Assembly: GCA_034509735.1 (NCBI GenBank)
Contig: JACGWO010000005.1
Span: forward strand, 15,551,264-15,615,263
Length of the DNA stretch: 64,000 bases
Direction of reading: 5' to 3'
Origin: Sesamum alatum
Lineage: Eukaryota; Streptophyta; Magnoliopsida; Lamiales; Pedaliaceae
Part shown: one piece after another, positions 21,612 to 33,073 of the stretch
Numbering within the stretch: position 1 is the stretch's first letter
Layout of the letters: each line of letters begins with the position of its first letter
The notes under the pieces: generated by a model
Told to the model about the DNA's origin: nothing
What the model saw: the letters and a program-made list of their open reading frames with translations, nothing else
The model's database searches: none
Made by a program: the position numbers and the translations under genes

Positions 21612-23511
21612 TGAAAGATTATGTGGATCGTCCCGGGAAAAAGCGCGAATGCGGAAGCGCGGTATAATTAAAAAATAAATGCGGAATTTAAACATGCTTT
21701 TAAATTAAAACACGTTTCAAAGGGTGTGCCTTTGAAATTTCCCGGGCGTTCGGTGTATCTCATGAACGAATAACATAAAATAAATCATGGAGGCCATAGG
21801 GTTGGAAAATAAAAGAGGACGAAAAAACATAAACGAGACCTACCCGTTGTCGTTTTCGTCTTCAACGGCTACACGCGTTGTTCCCCGTTTTGCACCAAGA
21901 TCTCGTTCTTGAGACCCTCCAAATCGTGACACACGATCCACCCACGTATCTTGCACGTCGTGCTAGCAACGAACAAGTGTATAATTTTGGAGTGGATGAA
22001 TCAATAACACATTATCAATTAATGGTATTGATTCATCAAGATTCTAATGTTTCCAAGAACAAAAGAATCAAGAAAATAATTTTCTTGAGAGAGAGAGAGG
22101 CGGACGAGAGAGATGGGAGAGAGAGATCCGTGTGTGTGTGTTGTAGTGTGTGTGTTTGGAGATTCATCATCATGTAAATTGTAGGATGCTAGGGGTTTAT
22201 ATAGAAGAGGAGTTTTAATCCTCTTTAAACTCCTCTTTTAAGAACTCTAATTTGACTAGGATTTTGACCTAGTCAAAGTCCTAGTCAAACTAGTGTTTTT
22301 GACCTAGTCAAAACGATCCTAGCCATCCATCTCTCCCATTAATCTCAACCGTTGATTTGATTTAATTTAATTTAATGGAAATATTTAAAACCTATTTAAA
22401 TATTTCCAAGAGGCTAAAATAAATATAAATATTATTTAAGCCCATTAAATAAATCCCTTTGATAAATCCAATTTATCAATTTAATTCCTCCTATCAAATA
22501 GAAAAATTATTTCTCCAAGAAAAATAAAGGTCCCGATTAAATCTAATTAATCATTCCTTCACTCCAATATTTAATTCCAAATTAAATATTTAATTGTGTG
22601 TGGATAGTGTGTGACTCTTTAGGTTCACCATTCAGCTAGACTTGGTCGGATTCCTAGAATCCGTCCGTTACCATGGGTGGCCATCTAGCAACGGTCCATG
22701 GCACTAGAGACTAGGTGAAATATTCAGGGATGAACATTTAGGCTCTAACAGTACGCTTGTCCTTCTGTCTTCGGTCTCATCACTTAGTGTCTAGGGCACG
22801 GAAAATGCAGGTACCCATTTTGGACCTAAGTGTCGGTCTGTCCTCACTAAACGCCGCAAGGGATAAATTTCCCGGGTGTTCGGGTGTATCTCATGAATAA
22901 ATCACATATAACATATCATGGAGGCCATAGGGTTGACTACCAAAGAGAATTCTGGCAATCTCTCACCATACCTAAGATACAGCCCTGATGTACAGGTAAA
23001 CTCAGCAATTCCTCAAGTCAAAGGACTTGACCTGTACCGTTGGAACCGGGAATACACGTCATACCTTGCTGACCATACTCAAGGTCCTCCGTAAGACGGT
23101 TCCCGCGAGTCACCTCAGTCAGCTGCGTCCTCGCATGCTAACCCACTAACACTGCTTAGACGATCCTCGTCACCCGTCGATGAAACACGACAGCAGATGC
23201 TTAGTGCAAGTCTCAAATGGAATCCCGGTACCCATTTTCGGATTCCTTGACTTGGAGATTTCCGGACTGATTCGGGAAGACTGATTCCATGGACCTACCT
23301 CCAAGCGTAGTCCCAGTCCCCGAAATTGATTCTCAGTCCGTGGGCTTTGTTTGCATAGTGAACAGATATAGAAAAGTGAACACAAACAAAGTAATGCCAA
23401 ATGAAATTCACTTCTTTATTCATTAATGATTTATCAAAACACTTATAATTGTCTAGACATAGGTTACATATACCCGCCAAAATTGGCTTTACATGGTCAC
23501 CTATTCTAACA
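21612..23511 (-). repeat. Inner element, 3' LTR with conversion tract
   Basis: A reversed A-type LTR from TGAAAGATT to TTCTAACA. At about 22863-22936, after CGCCGCAAGGGA, it carries ~75 bp copied from near the LTR's other end, and the normal ~190 bp that should follow are missing. The same odd joint occurs at about 31215. It is followed by the reverse of the polypurine tract (TCTCCCACTTGACC). Confidence 0.75.
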
Positions 23512-23527
23512 ATCTCCCACTTGACCT

Positions 23528-26500
23528 TTAAAGCCAATCACCCATATGCCTAATCCCCATCTTCTCAAGATGTTGCGTATGAGCACTTTGCGACATAGGC
23601 TTTGTCAGCGGGTCTGCTGTGTTGTCTGCTGAGTTGACTCGGTCCATCCGAACGTCACCTCTTCCTACCATTTCTCTAAGAAGATGGTAGCGTCTAAGAA
23701 TGTGTTTGGAACGGTGGTGAGATCTCGGTTCCTTCGCTTGCGCTATTGCACCGTTGTTATCACAGAAGATGACAACGGGCTCGGCGATGCTAGGCACCAC
23801 ACCCAACTCTTGGATGTAGTTTCTCATCCAAACCGCTTCCTTGCAGCTTCTGAAGCCGCTATGTATTCAGCCTCAGTGGTGGAGTCAGCAGTGGTTGCTT
23901 GCTTGGAACTTTTCCAAGTCACTACTCCTCCGTTGAGTTTGAATACATACCCCGATTGAGACTTGGCATCATCGTCATCAGACTGGAAGCTAGCGTCGCT
24001 AAAGCCTTCCAGAATTAGTTCTCCATTGCCATAGACCAAGAACATTTCCTTAGTCCTCCTAAGGTACTTAAGGATGCCCTTAACGGCATTCCAATGTGCC
24101 TCTCCTGCACAGGACTGATATCTGCTTGTCACGCTCAAAGCGTATGCAATGTCAGGCCTGGTGCAATGGACCGCATATTGGATGCTACCTACGCAGAAGC
24201 ATAGGGGATGACTTTCATCTTTTCAAAGTTCCTCATCAGTCTGCGGGGACTGTTTCTTGGACAACTTGATCCCATGCCTCATAGGAAGGAACCCTCGTTT
24301 GGAGTTGTCCATTCGATATCTCTTTAGGACTTTCTCCATATACGAGTTTTGGGTGAGCCCTAACATCCTTTTAGATCTGTCCCTGACAATCTGGATGCCT
24401 AGGATGTAGGATGCTTCACCCAAGTCCTTCATGGAAAACTTGGTTGACAGCCATGCTTTCGTGTTTCCTAACATTCTGACGTCATTTCCAATGAGCAGAA
24501 TGTCATCCACGTAAAGCACTAGGAACACTATGGAGCTCCCACTGACCTTCTTGTATACACAAGGGTCGGATTCGTTTTTGATGAAGTCATAACCCCGTAT
24601 TACCTTATCAAATCGAATGTTCCAACTCCGGGAAGCTTTGTTTGAGGCCATAGATGGACTTCTGGAGATGACAGACTTTCTGTTCTTCTCCAGCGACCGT
24701 GAAACCCTCCGGCTGATCCATATAGATCTCTTCTTCAACGAAGCCGTTGAGGAAGGCCGTTTTCACGTCCATCTGCCATATTTCATAGTCATACCATGCT
24801 GCTATGGCAAGCAGGATCCGAATGGATTTAGCCATGGCTACTGGCGAGTAGGTATCCTCAAAATCGACCCCGGGTCGTTGAGTGTATCCCTTAGCTACAA
24901 GCCTAGCCTTGAAGGTAGTGACCTCTCCATCAACGCCGAGTTTGCGCTTGTAGACCCACTTACAGCCCACTGGCTTAACACTTTTCGGTGGATCTACAAG
25001 TCTCCAAACTTGGTTCTCGCTCATGGAGTCCATTTCGGTTTTCATGGCCTCAAGCCATTTCCCAGAGTCGATGTCTGACATCGCTTCCCCGTATGTCTTA
25101 GGATCGTTATCCAGAAGATCGGTCGCACCTAGAAATCCATATCTCACTGGAGGTCTGGATTCTCTAGTGGACCTTCGGAGAACGGGAACGTTAGTGGTAA
25201 CTGTGGGCGCTGACTGTATCGGAGCCGGCGGTTCAGGGGCCGGGGCTGGCCTGCCTTGAGGTTGTCCTTCATGCCTAGCATGTTGGACTTCTCTAGGTAG
25301 GTCAGTCCTCCTAGTGTCTATCCTGAATCCTCTAGGTGAGGTTTCCGCGACTGTTTCTGATGATTGATTCCATCACTTGATTCCTCAAGGATCAGCTCAT
25401 CAGGTTGGATATCCTCCGGGAAGCCTTGCTCCAAGAATACTGCATTCCTTGAAACAAATACCTTTTGTTCCAAAGGGTCATAAAAGTAATAACCCGCAGT
25501 TTCTTTAGGGTATCCAACAACCTGCATAGGCTAGACCTGGATTCTAGCTTATCTCCTACTAACCTCTTGACGTATGCGGGGCTACCCACACTTTCAAGTA
25601 GTTGTAGGATGCAGGCTTGCCGTGCCATATCTCATATGGCGTTTGGGTCACTACACTAGTAGGCGCCAAAATTCAATAACTTGGCTGCCGTTTCTAATGC
25701 ATAACCCCAAAACGATAGGGGCAATTTGGTAAAACTCATCATGGAACGAACCATGTCCAACAGGGTTCGGTTCCTCCTTTCAGAGACGCCATTTAACTGT
25801 GGTGTTCCGGGAGGTGTCCATTCTGATATTATACCATGTTCCTTTAGATAATCTAGGAATTCGGCACTAAGGTATTCACCGCCTCGGTCTGACCGTAGGA
25901 CTTTAATTTTGCAGTTGGTTTGATTCTCCACTTCAAGTCTGAATTCTTTAAACCTCTCAAGAGCTTCAGACTTGTACTCATCAGGTAAACATAACCATAC
26001 CGTGAATGATCATCGGTGAAGGTTATGAAGTAGGAGAACCCACCTCGGCCTGCGTCCTTAGTGGTCCACACACGTCTGTATGGACCAAGTCCAACAGACC
26101 TGTGGCAAGCCTGCTTTGTCCTACAAAGGGCTTCTTGTCATTTTCCCTCTTAGACAAGATTCACAAGTTGGTAGATTACTCAAGTCCCCAACCTCTAGGT
26201 TCTTTGAGTCTACCAACCTTTTCATCCTATCTTGGGATATGTGACCTAGCCTAGCGTGCCACAGACGTGCGTTCCCGTTATTATCTAATTTCCGTTTGTG
26301 TTGAGCGTTAAGAACGAAATTCGTTTGTTGCAAGATATAGAGCCCATTATGTAATGTACCAAGTAGATGAGCAATTCCACACCTCATCAAATAAAAGCAA
26401 TTTTTATTGATTTTAAACTCATAACCATTATTGTCTAACAATGGAATGGAAATGATGTTTTTAATCATACTGGGTACAAAATAAACTTGCTCTAATTCTA

Positions 26501-26860
26501 TGCTAATGGTATCACTAATAACTAAAAGTGGCGGATCCTACTGCTTCTGCCGAGATGGCCTTGCCATTTTCCGAGCTTCAGGATCATGTCCCCGCTACTT
26601 AGTTTTCTGCTTCTTTTCAACACCTGCAAATCATTGCAAATGTGAGCTCCACAGCCGGTATCCAATACCCAAGAGGCAGAATTAGTGACCATGTTAACCT
26701 CAATCACATATATACCTTGGTTTGAGAAAGAGTTTGGGGCACTCTCTCTTCCAATGCCCTTTCTCACGGCAGTTGATACATATGTCATATGCCTTCGACT
26801 GTTGCTTGGAGACAACCTTTCCCTTTCCTTTGCCTTTCCCCTCTTTGGCAATGGGAACAC
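23528..26860 (-). pseudogene. Copia pol: protease, integrase, RT, RNase H (frameshifted)
   Basis: Order from the right. Protease at 26522-26860, active site LDTGCGAHICNDLQ. Gag-pre-integrase at 26121-26468, LWHARLGHISQDRM with CESC knuckle. Integrase core at 25656-26071, with FTDDHSRYGYVYL, SDRGGEYL and WTPPGTPQLNGVSERRN. Integrase tail at 25318-25628. RT at 24223-25147, with QMDVKTAFLNG and LYVDDILLIGN. RNase H at 23528-24138, ending ADPLTKPMSQSAH. All catalytic signatures are present, but the reading changes phase at least five times, so the polyprotein cannot be made as assembled. Confidence 0.9.
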
Positions 26861-27578
26861 TCTGAGTGTTCGTAGCTGCTATGACTGCCTTTCCCTTCCC
26901 TTTCTTCCTTTTCCTACGTCCGGCGCCCTTGCCTTTCGTCTTGGAAGTAGAAGCACCTCCAAACAATACCGAAGGCGTGGACTTCTTAGTCGTTGCCTCG
27001 TATTGCACCAACATATTGATCAACTCATGAATACCCTTCTCAAGTGCATTCATGTTGTAGTTGACAATAAATTGATCAAAGGAGAGTGGGAGTGACTGAA
27101 GGATCACATCTATGTACGTTTCGTTATCGAGACCTGCCTTTAGGTCCTCGAGCTTTTCCACTAGGGTAAGCATTTTAACCCCATGTTCTTGTACAGAGGA
27201 TCCTTCTGTCATTTTAGTTCCAAAGAACGCCTTGGTCGCGACATACCTAGTATGCCGGTCCGGGACTGCATAGCAATCCTTAAGGCGAGCCATTATGGAA
27301 GGGACATCGTCTAGCCTTTCATATTGCTTTTGAATCTCATTGGTCATCGAAGCAAGTATGATGCTACGAACCTTCCGGTTATCCTTATGCCAAGTCTCAA
27401 ACGTCTCACGTTCCTCTGGCGTGGATCCTTCCGGTAAGGTCCTAGGGAGAGGCTCGTCCATGACGTAGCCTTGGTTCTCATAATCCAGGACTATCCTGAG
27501 ATTGCGCAACCAGTCGTTGTAGTTGGTTCCATTAAATTTGTTTGTCTCAAGAATGGTTGAAAGTGGGTTCTTAGACAT
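26700..27578 (-). CDS. Copia Gag with CCHC zinc knuckle
   Basis: 292 codons, open throughout. It starts MSKNPLSTILETNKFNGTNY, the usual start of this copia Gag type (UBN2-like fold, family knowledge). A WLRNLRIVL segment follows, then a helical capsid region to about 195, a Lys/Gly-rich basic stretch (about 215-255) and a CCHC knuckle at residues 267-280 (CINCREKGHWKREC). Gag would form virus-like particles and bind element RNA. The frame runs on ~12 codons past the knuckle and stops near the start of protease, so the normal Gag-protease continuation is probably lost by frameshift. Confidence 0.85.
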   Translation of the reverse strand: MSKNPLSTILETNKFNGTNYNDWLRNLRIVLDYENQGYVMDEPLPRTLPEGSTPEERETFETWHKDNRKVRSIILASMTNEIQKQYERLDDVPSIMARLKDCYAVPDRHTRYVATKAFFGTKMTEGSSVQEHGVKMLTLVEKLEDLKAGLDNETYIDVILQSLPLSFDQFIVNYNMNALEKGIHELINMLVQYEATTKKSTPSVLFGGASTSKTKGKGAGRRKRKKGKGKAVIAATNTQSVPIAKEGKGKGKGKVVSKQQSKAYDICINCREKGHWKRECPKLFLKPRYICD

Positions 27579-27683
27579 TTAAAATCTACATGTTGAAAAA
27601 ACAACGCGCGATCAGCAGAAAGTAAAGACGGTGGTTTGATAAAAATAATTAAATGCTTGGTCTTTAGTCATTTAATCCTCCCA

Positions 27684-27692
27684 CTATTTATA
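27684..27692 (-). promoter_or_regulatory. TATA-like box inside the leader, upstream of gag
   Basis: TATAAATAG on the minus strand, in a conserved context (TTTTCGTATAAATAGTGGGAG), is also found in elements A' and B and, altered, in C. It lies roughly 105-115 bp before the gag ATG. Confidence 0.4.
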
Positions 27693-27946
27693 CGAAAACA
27701 CGGTACTTCTCAAACGTAGTTTTCGGGAAATCCTTTCCTAGTGGGCTTGGGATCCACAGCGATTTTTCCCATACCCCGCTTTTACGATTCGCATGGAAAA
27801 GATCCTGTGGGAGGTATTCCATACCATTCTCGTTCCACGAGATTCCCAAGATTATTGCCTCACCCTTTTGCATGATCCCGAGGACTCCAAGCGAATCATG
27901 CTAATTAGGCGTTAGACCCGACCCAATCGACCGAGCCATGGACCCA

Positions 27947-28060
27947 CTAGTACCCCCACGACTCGTGAGACAGGTAGCAGCAGCCCATTTTTCGTTCATG
28001 ACATAGTGCAGCTTCTTTTAAGTACAATAACGTGCCACGACTCGTGAGACCACGCTATTG
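27947..28060 (-). other. Twin leader hairpins with identical 16-nt caps
   Basis: GTCTCACGAGTCGTGG occurs twice in sense (28035-28050 and 27956-27971). The first is enclosed by 10-bp arms CAATAGCGTG/CACGTTATTG (one G-U pair), the second by arms near CTGCTACCT/GGGTACTAG. Confidence 0.75.
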
Positions 28061-29107
28061 ACCTAAAACAGCTTCCTCACTATGCCACGGATTGGAAGGC
28101 ATGGACGAACTCCTAGAGTTCATGTCCACTTTATCTAGGGTCTAATATTTTAACATTGGTCCAACCAATGTGAGAGTAATAATGACCGAGATCTCATACT
28201 ATATCCATACATTTATCCAAAAATGCATAAATGAAATTCATCCATAGCAGTTATACATGATAAATAAACCCATTCATCCATCACAATAACCACATGCAAA
28301 ATTAAAGCCTAGCACGCCCCTGTTGGATGATCACAAGCTCGAATCCTATGCGATCCACTGAGCCCGCAGTGGATCTATGGTCAATCTAGGGTTGGTCCTA
28401 TACTATTACAATAATAGTAACCCAATCATCATTCTGATGGGCCTTGGTCTCTTTTTCTCTTTCTTCACTTCATGGAAAACGCCAAGGGACCTCCGGTCTG
28501 TGCTCTCCATGTGGTCCTTCCTTCTTCTCCACCAATTACAAAAATGGAAACCTCACTCCTAGTCTACTCTCATTACATATAAAAAAATTAGAAACCCCAG
28601 CGAAACCCCGGGGGGAGTACATAAGGAGGGAGGTAGAAAGCCTTATTATTCCAAGGCACTAGTAAGAGAGAAGGAGAAAGCAGTTAAAGAGGCACACAGG
28701 CCCAACAGTAAATTAAACCATACATTCGGTCTAGGGCTCGTGATCATCCATTTCCAACCAACACACATAATTACATGATCCAATCACATAATCATAATAT
28801 TCCAACAACACATGATTTTCCAATCACATCAATCCAAGATGAAAATAAATGAACATGTGCGCAACGTGTGAAAAATAAAACACAAATATTGGTAATAATA
28901 TTTTTCTCGTTTTTAGGAAAACCTTTCCTCATTATTTTAAGTAAAATAACCCCGGGATTCTAAATCCAATTTATTTTACTCCTAAAATAATGTCTTTAGG
29001 AATTTAGGCAAAATTGAACCCAAAAAAAACGAATTTTCAGAATTAATTCAAAATTAAAAACTGAAAAGTAAATAATAAATAAAAAAAAATAATGCTAGGG
29101 TTTCAAA

Positions 29108-29750
29108 AAACCCTAGCTGCAGCAGCCGCCGGCCGCCGCCACCGGCAGCAGCCGGCAGCCGTGCGCGCAGGGCAGCAGGCCCAGCCTGCCGCCCCTGCGC
29201 GCGCAGGCACTGCCTGGCCGGGCGCGCGCGCGCAGGCCCCTTGCCTGCGTGCGCGCGCGCCTGGTCGGCAGCGCGCTGCGCGGCCTGGTGTTCCGGCAGG
29301 CCGACGCGCGCGCAGGCTCCTTTGCCTGTGCGCGCGCGCTGGCCTGCTGGCCACCGGCCGCATCCCTGCGTCGCGCGCAGAGCGCGCGCGCAGACGCGCA
29401 CTGGGCGTGCCTGCCGGGCGCGCGCGCGCAGACGCCTCCGTCTGCGTGCGCGCGCGCCTGGCGGCGCGCCTGGTGCCCGTCCGCGCGGGCTCCTCCGCCC
29501 GCCAGCCTTGCGCGCGCGCGCGCATGGGCGCGCCTGCCGGGCGCGCGCGCGCAGACACCTCTGTCTGCCCGCGCGCGCGCCTGGAGGCGTTTCCATGCGC
29601 GCACGCCCGCGCGGAGCCAACCCGGCTGCGCGCTGCCCCTGCGCGGCCGGCAGCGCGCGCGCGCGCAGGCTTCCCATGCCTGCGCGCGTCTGCCCTGCCG
29701 GCAGCGCTCGGCTGCACGCGGCCAGCCTTCCCGGCTGGCCGGCTGTGACG
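29108..29750 (-). repeat. GC-rich hairpin block, inner element leader
   Basis: An abrupt island of GC and alternating CG/GC in AT-rich DNA, built from inverted repeats such as GGCCAGCC with GGGAA loop near 29720-29740 and GCAGGC/GCCTGC arms. A direct repeat of about 123 bp is visible (copies starting 29403 and 29526). Long open frames occur on both strands because stop codons are rare in such sequence. Confidence 0.85.
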
Positions 29751-29950
29751 TTTTCTCGTTTTTCAGATTAATTCCCATCCCGATTCCCAAGAAAAACAGA
29801 AAATACCAATATTCAGCAATTCACACGAAATTAAAAGCAATAAAATAACATGCTTCAAGAATCAAGAAATTCAAGATTTAATTTACAACATGCTATTTCA
29901 CGTTTCATGCTTAAAACGCACATAAACCCTAGCCTATTACACCGAACCGG

Positions 29951-29962
29951 GCTCTGATACCA
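29951..29962 (-). promoter_or_regulatory. Primer binding site (initiator tRNA-Met)
   Basis: Sense reading TGGTATCAGAGC, one base from the LTR end at 29964. It marks the 5' side of the inner element on the minus strand. Confidence 0.9.
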
Positions 29963-29963
29963 C

Positions 29964-31215
29964 TGAAAGATTATGTGGATCGTCCCGGGAAAAGCGAGAA
30001 TGCGGAAGCGCGGTATAATTAAAAATAAATGCGGAATTTAAACATGCTTTTAAATTAAAACACGTTTCAAAGGGTGTGCCTTTGAAATTTCCCGGGCGTT
30101 CGGTGTATCTCATGAACGAATAACATAAAATAAATCATGGAGGCCATAGGGTTGGAAAATAAAAGAGGACGAAAAAACATAAACGAGACCTACCCGTTGT
30201 CGTTTTCGTCTTCAACGGCTACACGCGTTGTTCCCCGTTTTGCACCAAGATCTCGTTCTTGAGACCCTCCAAATCGTGACACACGATCCACCCACGTATC
30301 TTGCACGTCGTGCTAGCAACGAACAAGTGTATAATTTTGGAGTGGATGAATCAATAACACATTATCAATTAATGGTATTGATTCATCAAGATTCTAATGT
30401 TCCAAGAACAAAAGAATCAAGAAAATAATTTTCTTGAGAGAGAGAGAGGGCGGACGAGAGAGATGGGAGAGAGAGATCCGTGTGTGTGTGTTGTAGTGTG
30501 TGTGTTGGAGATTCATCATCATGTAAATTGTAGGATGCTAGGGGTTTATATAGAAGAGGAGTTTTAATCCTCTTTAAACTCCTCTTTTAAGAACTCTAAT
30601 TTGACTAGGATTTTGACCTAGTCAAAGTCCTAGTCAAACTAGTGTTTTTGACCTAGTCAAAACGATCCTAGCCATCCATCTCTCCCATTAATCTCAACCG
30701 TTGATTTGATTTAATTTAATTTAATGGAAATATTTAAAACCTATTTAAATATTTCCAAGAGGCTAAAATAAATATAAATATTATTTAAGCCCATTAAATA
30801 AATCCCTTTGATAAATCCAATTTATCAATTTAATTCCTCCTATCAAATAGAAAGAATTATTTCTCCAAGAAAAATAAAGGTCCCGATTAAATCTAATTTA
30901 ATCATTCCTTCACTCCAATATTTAATTCCAAATTAAATATTTAATTGTGTGTGGATAGTGTGTGACTCTTTAGGTTCACCATTCAGCTAGACTTGGTCGG
31001 ATTCCTAGAATCCGTCCGTTACCATGGGTGGCCATCTAGCAACGGTCCATGGCACTAGAGACTAGGTGAAATATTCAGGGATGAACATTTAGGCTCTAAC
31101 AGTAACGCTTGTCCTTCTGTCTTCGGTCTCATCACTTAGTGTCTAGGGCACGGAAAATGCAGGTACCCATTTTGGACCTAAGTGTCGGTCTGTCTCACTA
31201 AACGCCGCAAGGGAT
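29964..31215 (-). repeat. Inner element, truncated 5' LTR
   Basis: A reversed A-type LTR from TGAAAGATT up to CGCCGCAAGGGA, closely matching 21612-22862. It then switches abruptly to the outer LTR type at a joint also seen near 22863. The inner LTR's own start is missing. Confidence 0.75.
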
Positions 31216-33068
31216 AAATTTCCCGGGTGTTCGGTGTATCTCATGAATAAATCACATATAACATATCATGGAGGCCATAGGGTTGAAAAAATAAAGAGGA
31301 CGAAAATCTAAAACGAGACCTACCCGTTGTCGTTTTCGTCTTCAAACGGCTACACGCGTTGTTCCCCGTTTTGCACCAAGATCTCGTCTTTGAGACCCTC
31401 TAATTCGTGACACACGATCCACCCACGTATCTTGCACGTCGTGCTAGCAACGAACAAGTGTATAATTTTGGAGTGGATGAATCAATAACACATTATCAAT
31501 TAATGGTATTGATTCATCAAGATTCTAATGTTCCAAGAACAAAAGAATCAAGAAAACTATTTTCTTGAGAGAGAGAGAGGGCGGACGAGAGAGATGGGAG
31601 AGAGAGATCCGTGTGTGTGTGTTGTAGTGTGTGTGTTGGAGATTCATCATCATGTAAATTGTAGGATGCTAGGGGTTTATATAGAAGAGGAGTTTAATCC
31701 TCTTTAAACTCCTCTTTTAAGAACTCTAATTTGATTAGGATTTTGACCTAGTCAAAGTCCTAGTCAAACTAGTGTTTTGACCTAGTCAAAACGATCCTAG
31801 CCATCCATCTCTCCCATTGATCTCAACCGTTGATTTAATTTAATGGAAATATTTAAAACCTATTTAAATATTTCCAAGAGGCTAAAATAAATATAAATAT
31901 TATTTAAGCCCATTAAATAAATCCCTTTGATAAATCCAATTTATCAATTTAATTCCTTCTATTAAATAGAAAGAATTATTTCTCCAAGAAAAATAAAGGT
32001 CCCGATTAAATCTAATTTAATCATTCCTTCACTCCAATATTTAATTCCAAATTAAATATTTAATTGTGTGTGGATAGTGTGTGACTCTTTAGGTTCACCA
32101 TTCAGCTAGACTTGGTCGGATTCCTAGAATCCGTCCGTTACCATGGGTGGCCATCTAGCAACGGTCCATGGCACTAGAGACTAGGTGAAATATTCAGGGA
32201 TGAACATTTAGGCTCTAACAGTATGCTTGTCCTTCTGTCTTCGGTCTCATCACTTAGTGTCTAGGGCACGGATAACGCAGGTACCCATCTTGGACCTAAG
32301 TGTCGGTCTGTCCTCACTAAACGCCGCAAGGGAAACCTTCCCTTCTGTTCAGTCACTGTGGCCACAGTTTTAGGGACAAGACCTAGAGCATACATGAGAC
32401 TCAACTGTCAAAACCTATTGACAGGAGACAGATCCTTTCTTGGAAACTACTGTCACTTTGCACACCAGAACTGCACTAGACATGGCTTATGACTACCAAA
32501 GAGAATTCTGGCAATCTCTCACCATATCTAAGATACAGCCCTGATGTACAGGTAAACTCAGCAATTCCTCAAGTCAAAGGACTTGACCTGTACCGTTGGA
32601 ACCGGGAATACACGTCATACCTTGCTGACCATACTCAAGGTCCTCCGTAAGACGGTTCCCGTGAGTCACCTCAGTCAGCTGCGTCCTCGCATGCTAACCC
32701 ACTAACACTGCTTAGACGATCCTCGTCACCCGTCGATGAAAACACGACAGCAGATGCTTAGTGCAAGTCTCAAATGGAATCCCGGTACCTATTTTCGGGA
32801 TTCCTTGACTTGGAGATTTCCGGACTGATTCGGGAAGACTGATTCCATGGACCTACCTCCAAGCGTAGTCCCAGTCCCCGAAATTGATTCTCAGTCCGTG
32901 GGCTTTGTTTGCATAGTGAACAGATATAGAAAAGTGAACACAAACAAAGTAATGCCAAATGAAATTCACTTCTTTATTCATTAATGATTTATCAAAACAC
33001 TTATAATTGTCTAGACATAGGTTACATATACCCGCCAAAATTGGCTTACATGGTCACCTATTCTAACA
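31216..33068 (-). repeat. Outer element, right LTR remnant
   Basis: 1853 bp of A-type LTR ending ...TTCTAACA beside the AATGC duplication. It lacks only the last ~130 bp of a full LTR, replaced by the joint to the inner LTR. Confidence 0.75.
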
Positions 33069-33073
33069 AATGC

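Larger units (their letters stand above)
27579..29950 (-). other. Leader between primer site and gag of the inner element
   Basis: About 2.4 kb without a conserved protein frame. In sense it holds, in order: the GC-rich hairpin block (29108-29750), an AT-rich stretch, a conserved block around 28430-28700, twin capped hairpins (27947-28060), and an internal TATAAATAG (27684-27692) about 110 bp before the gag ATG. Confidence 0.8.
20621..33073 (-). mobile_element. Composite copia element (A in A), AATGC target duplication
   Basis: AATGC stands at 20621-20625 and 33069-33073, just outside TGAAAG... and ...TTCTAACA ends, so 20626-33068 entered as one LTR element in reverse orientation. Its ends are mosaic. 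An outer LTR remnant lies at each side (20626-21611 and 31216-33068) around an inner element of slightly different LTR type (21612-31215) that has its own primer site, leader, gag and pol. The simplest reading is an A element inserted in an A element, followed by deletion and gene conversion. Assembly error is the alternative. Confidence 0.8.

Noticed and set aside
21878..22177. 99-codon frame and similar frames in A LTRs (30228-30428, 63139-63339, 7936-8235)
   Set aside because: They lie antisense or sense across LTR R/U5 sequence and vary in length between copies with single-base changes, so not coding.
29054..29848. Long Arg/Ala-rich open frames on both strands (also 39276-39861, 49659-49962, 55611-56062)
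   Set aside because: They occur on both strands and in several phases because stop codons are rare in this GC-rich sequence. The frames are not shared between families. Hairpin structure explains the region better.
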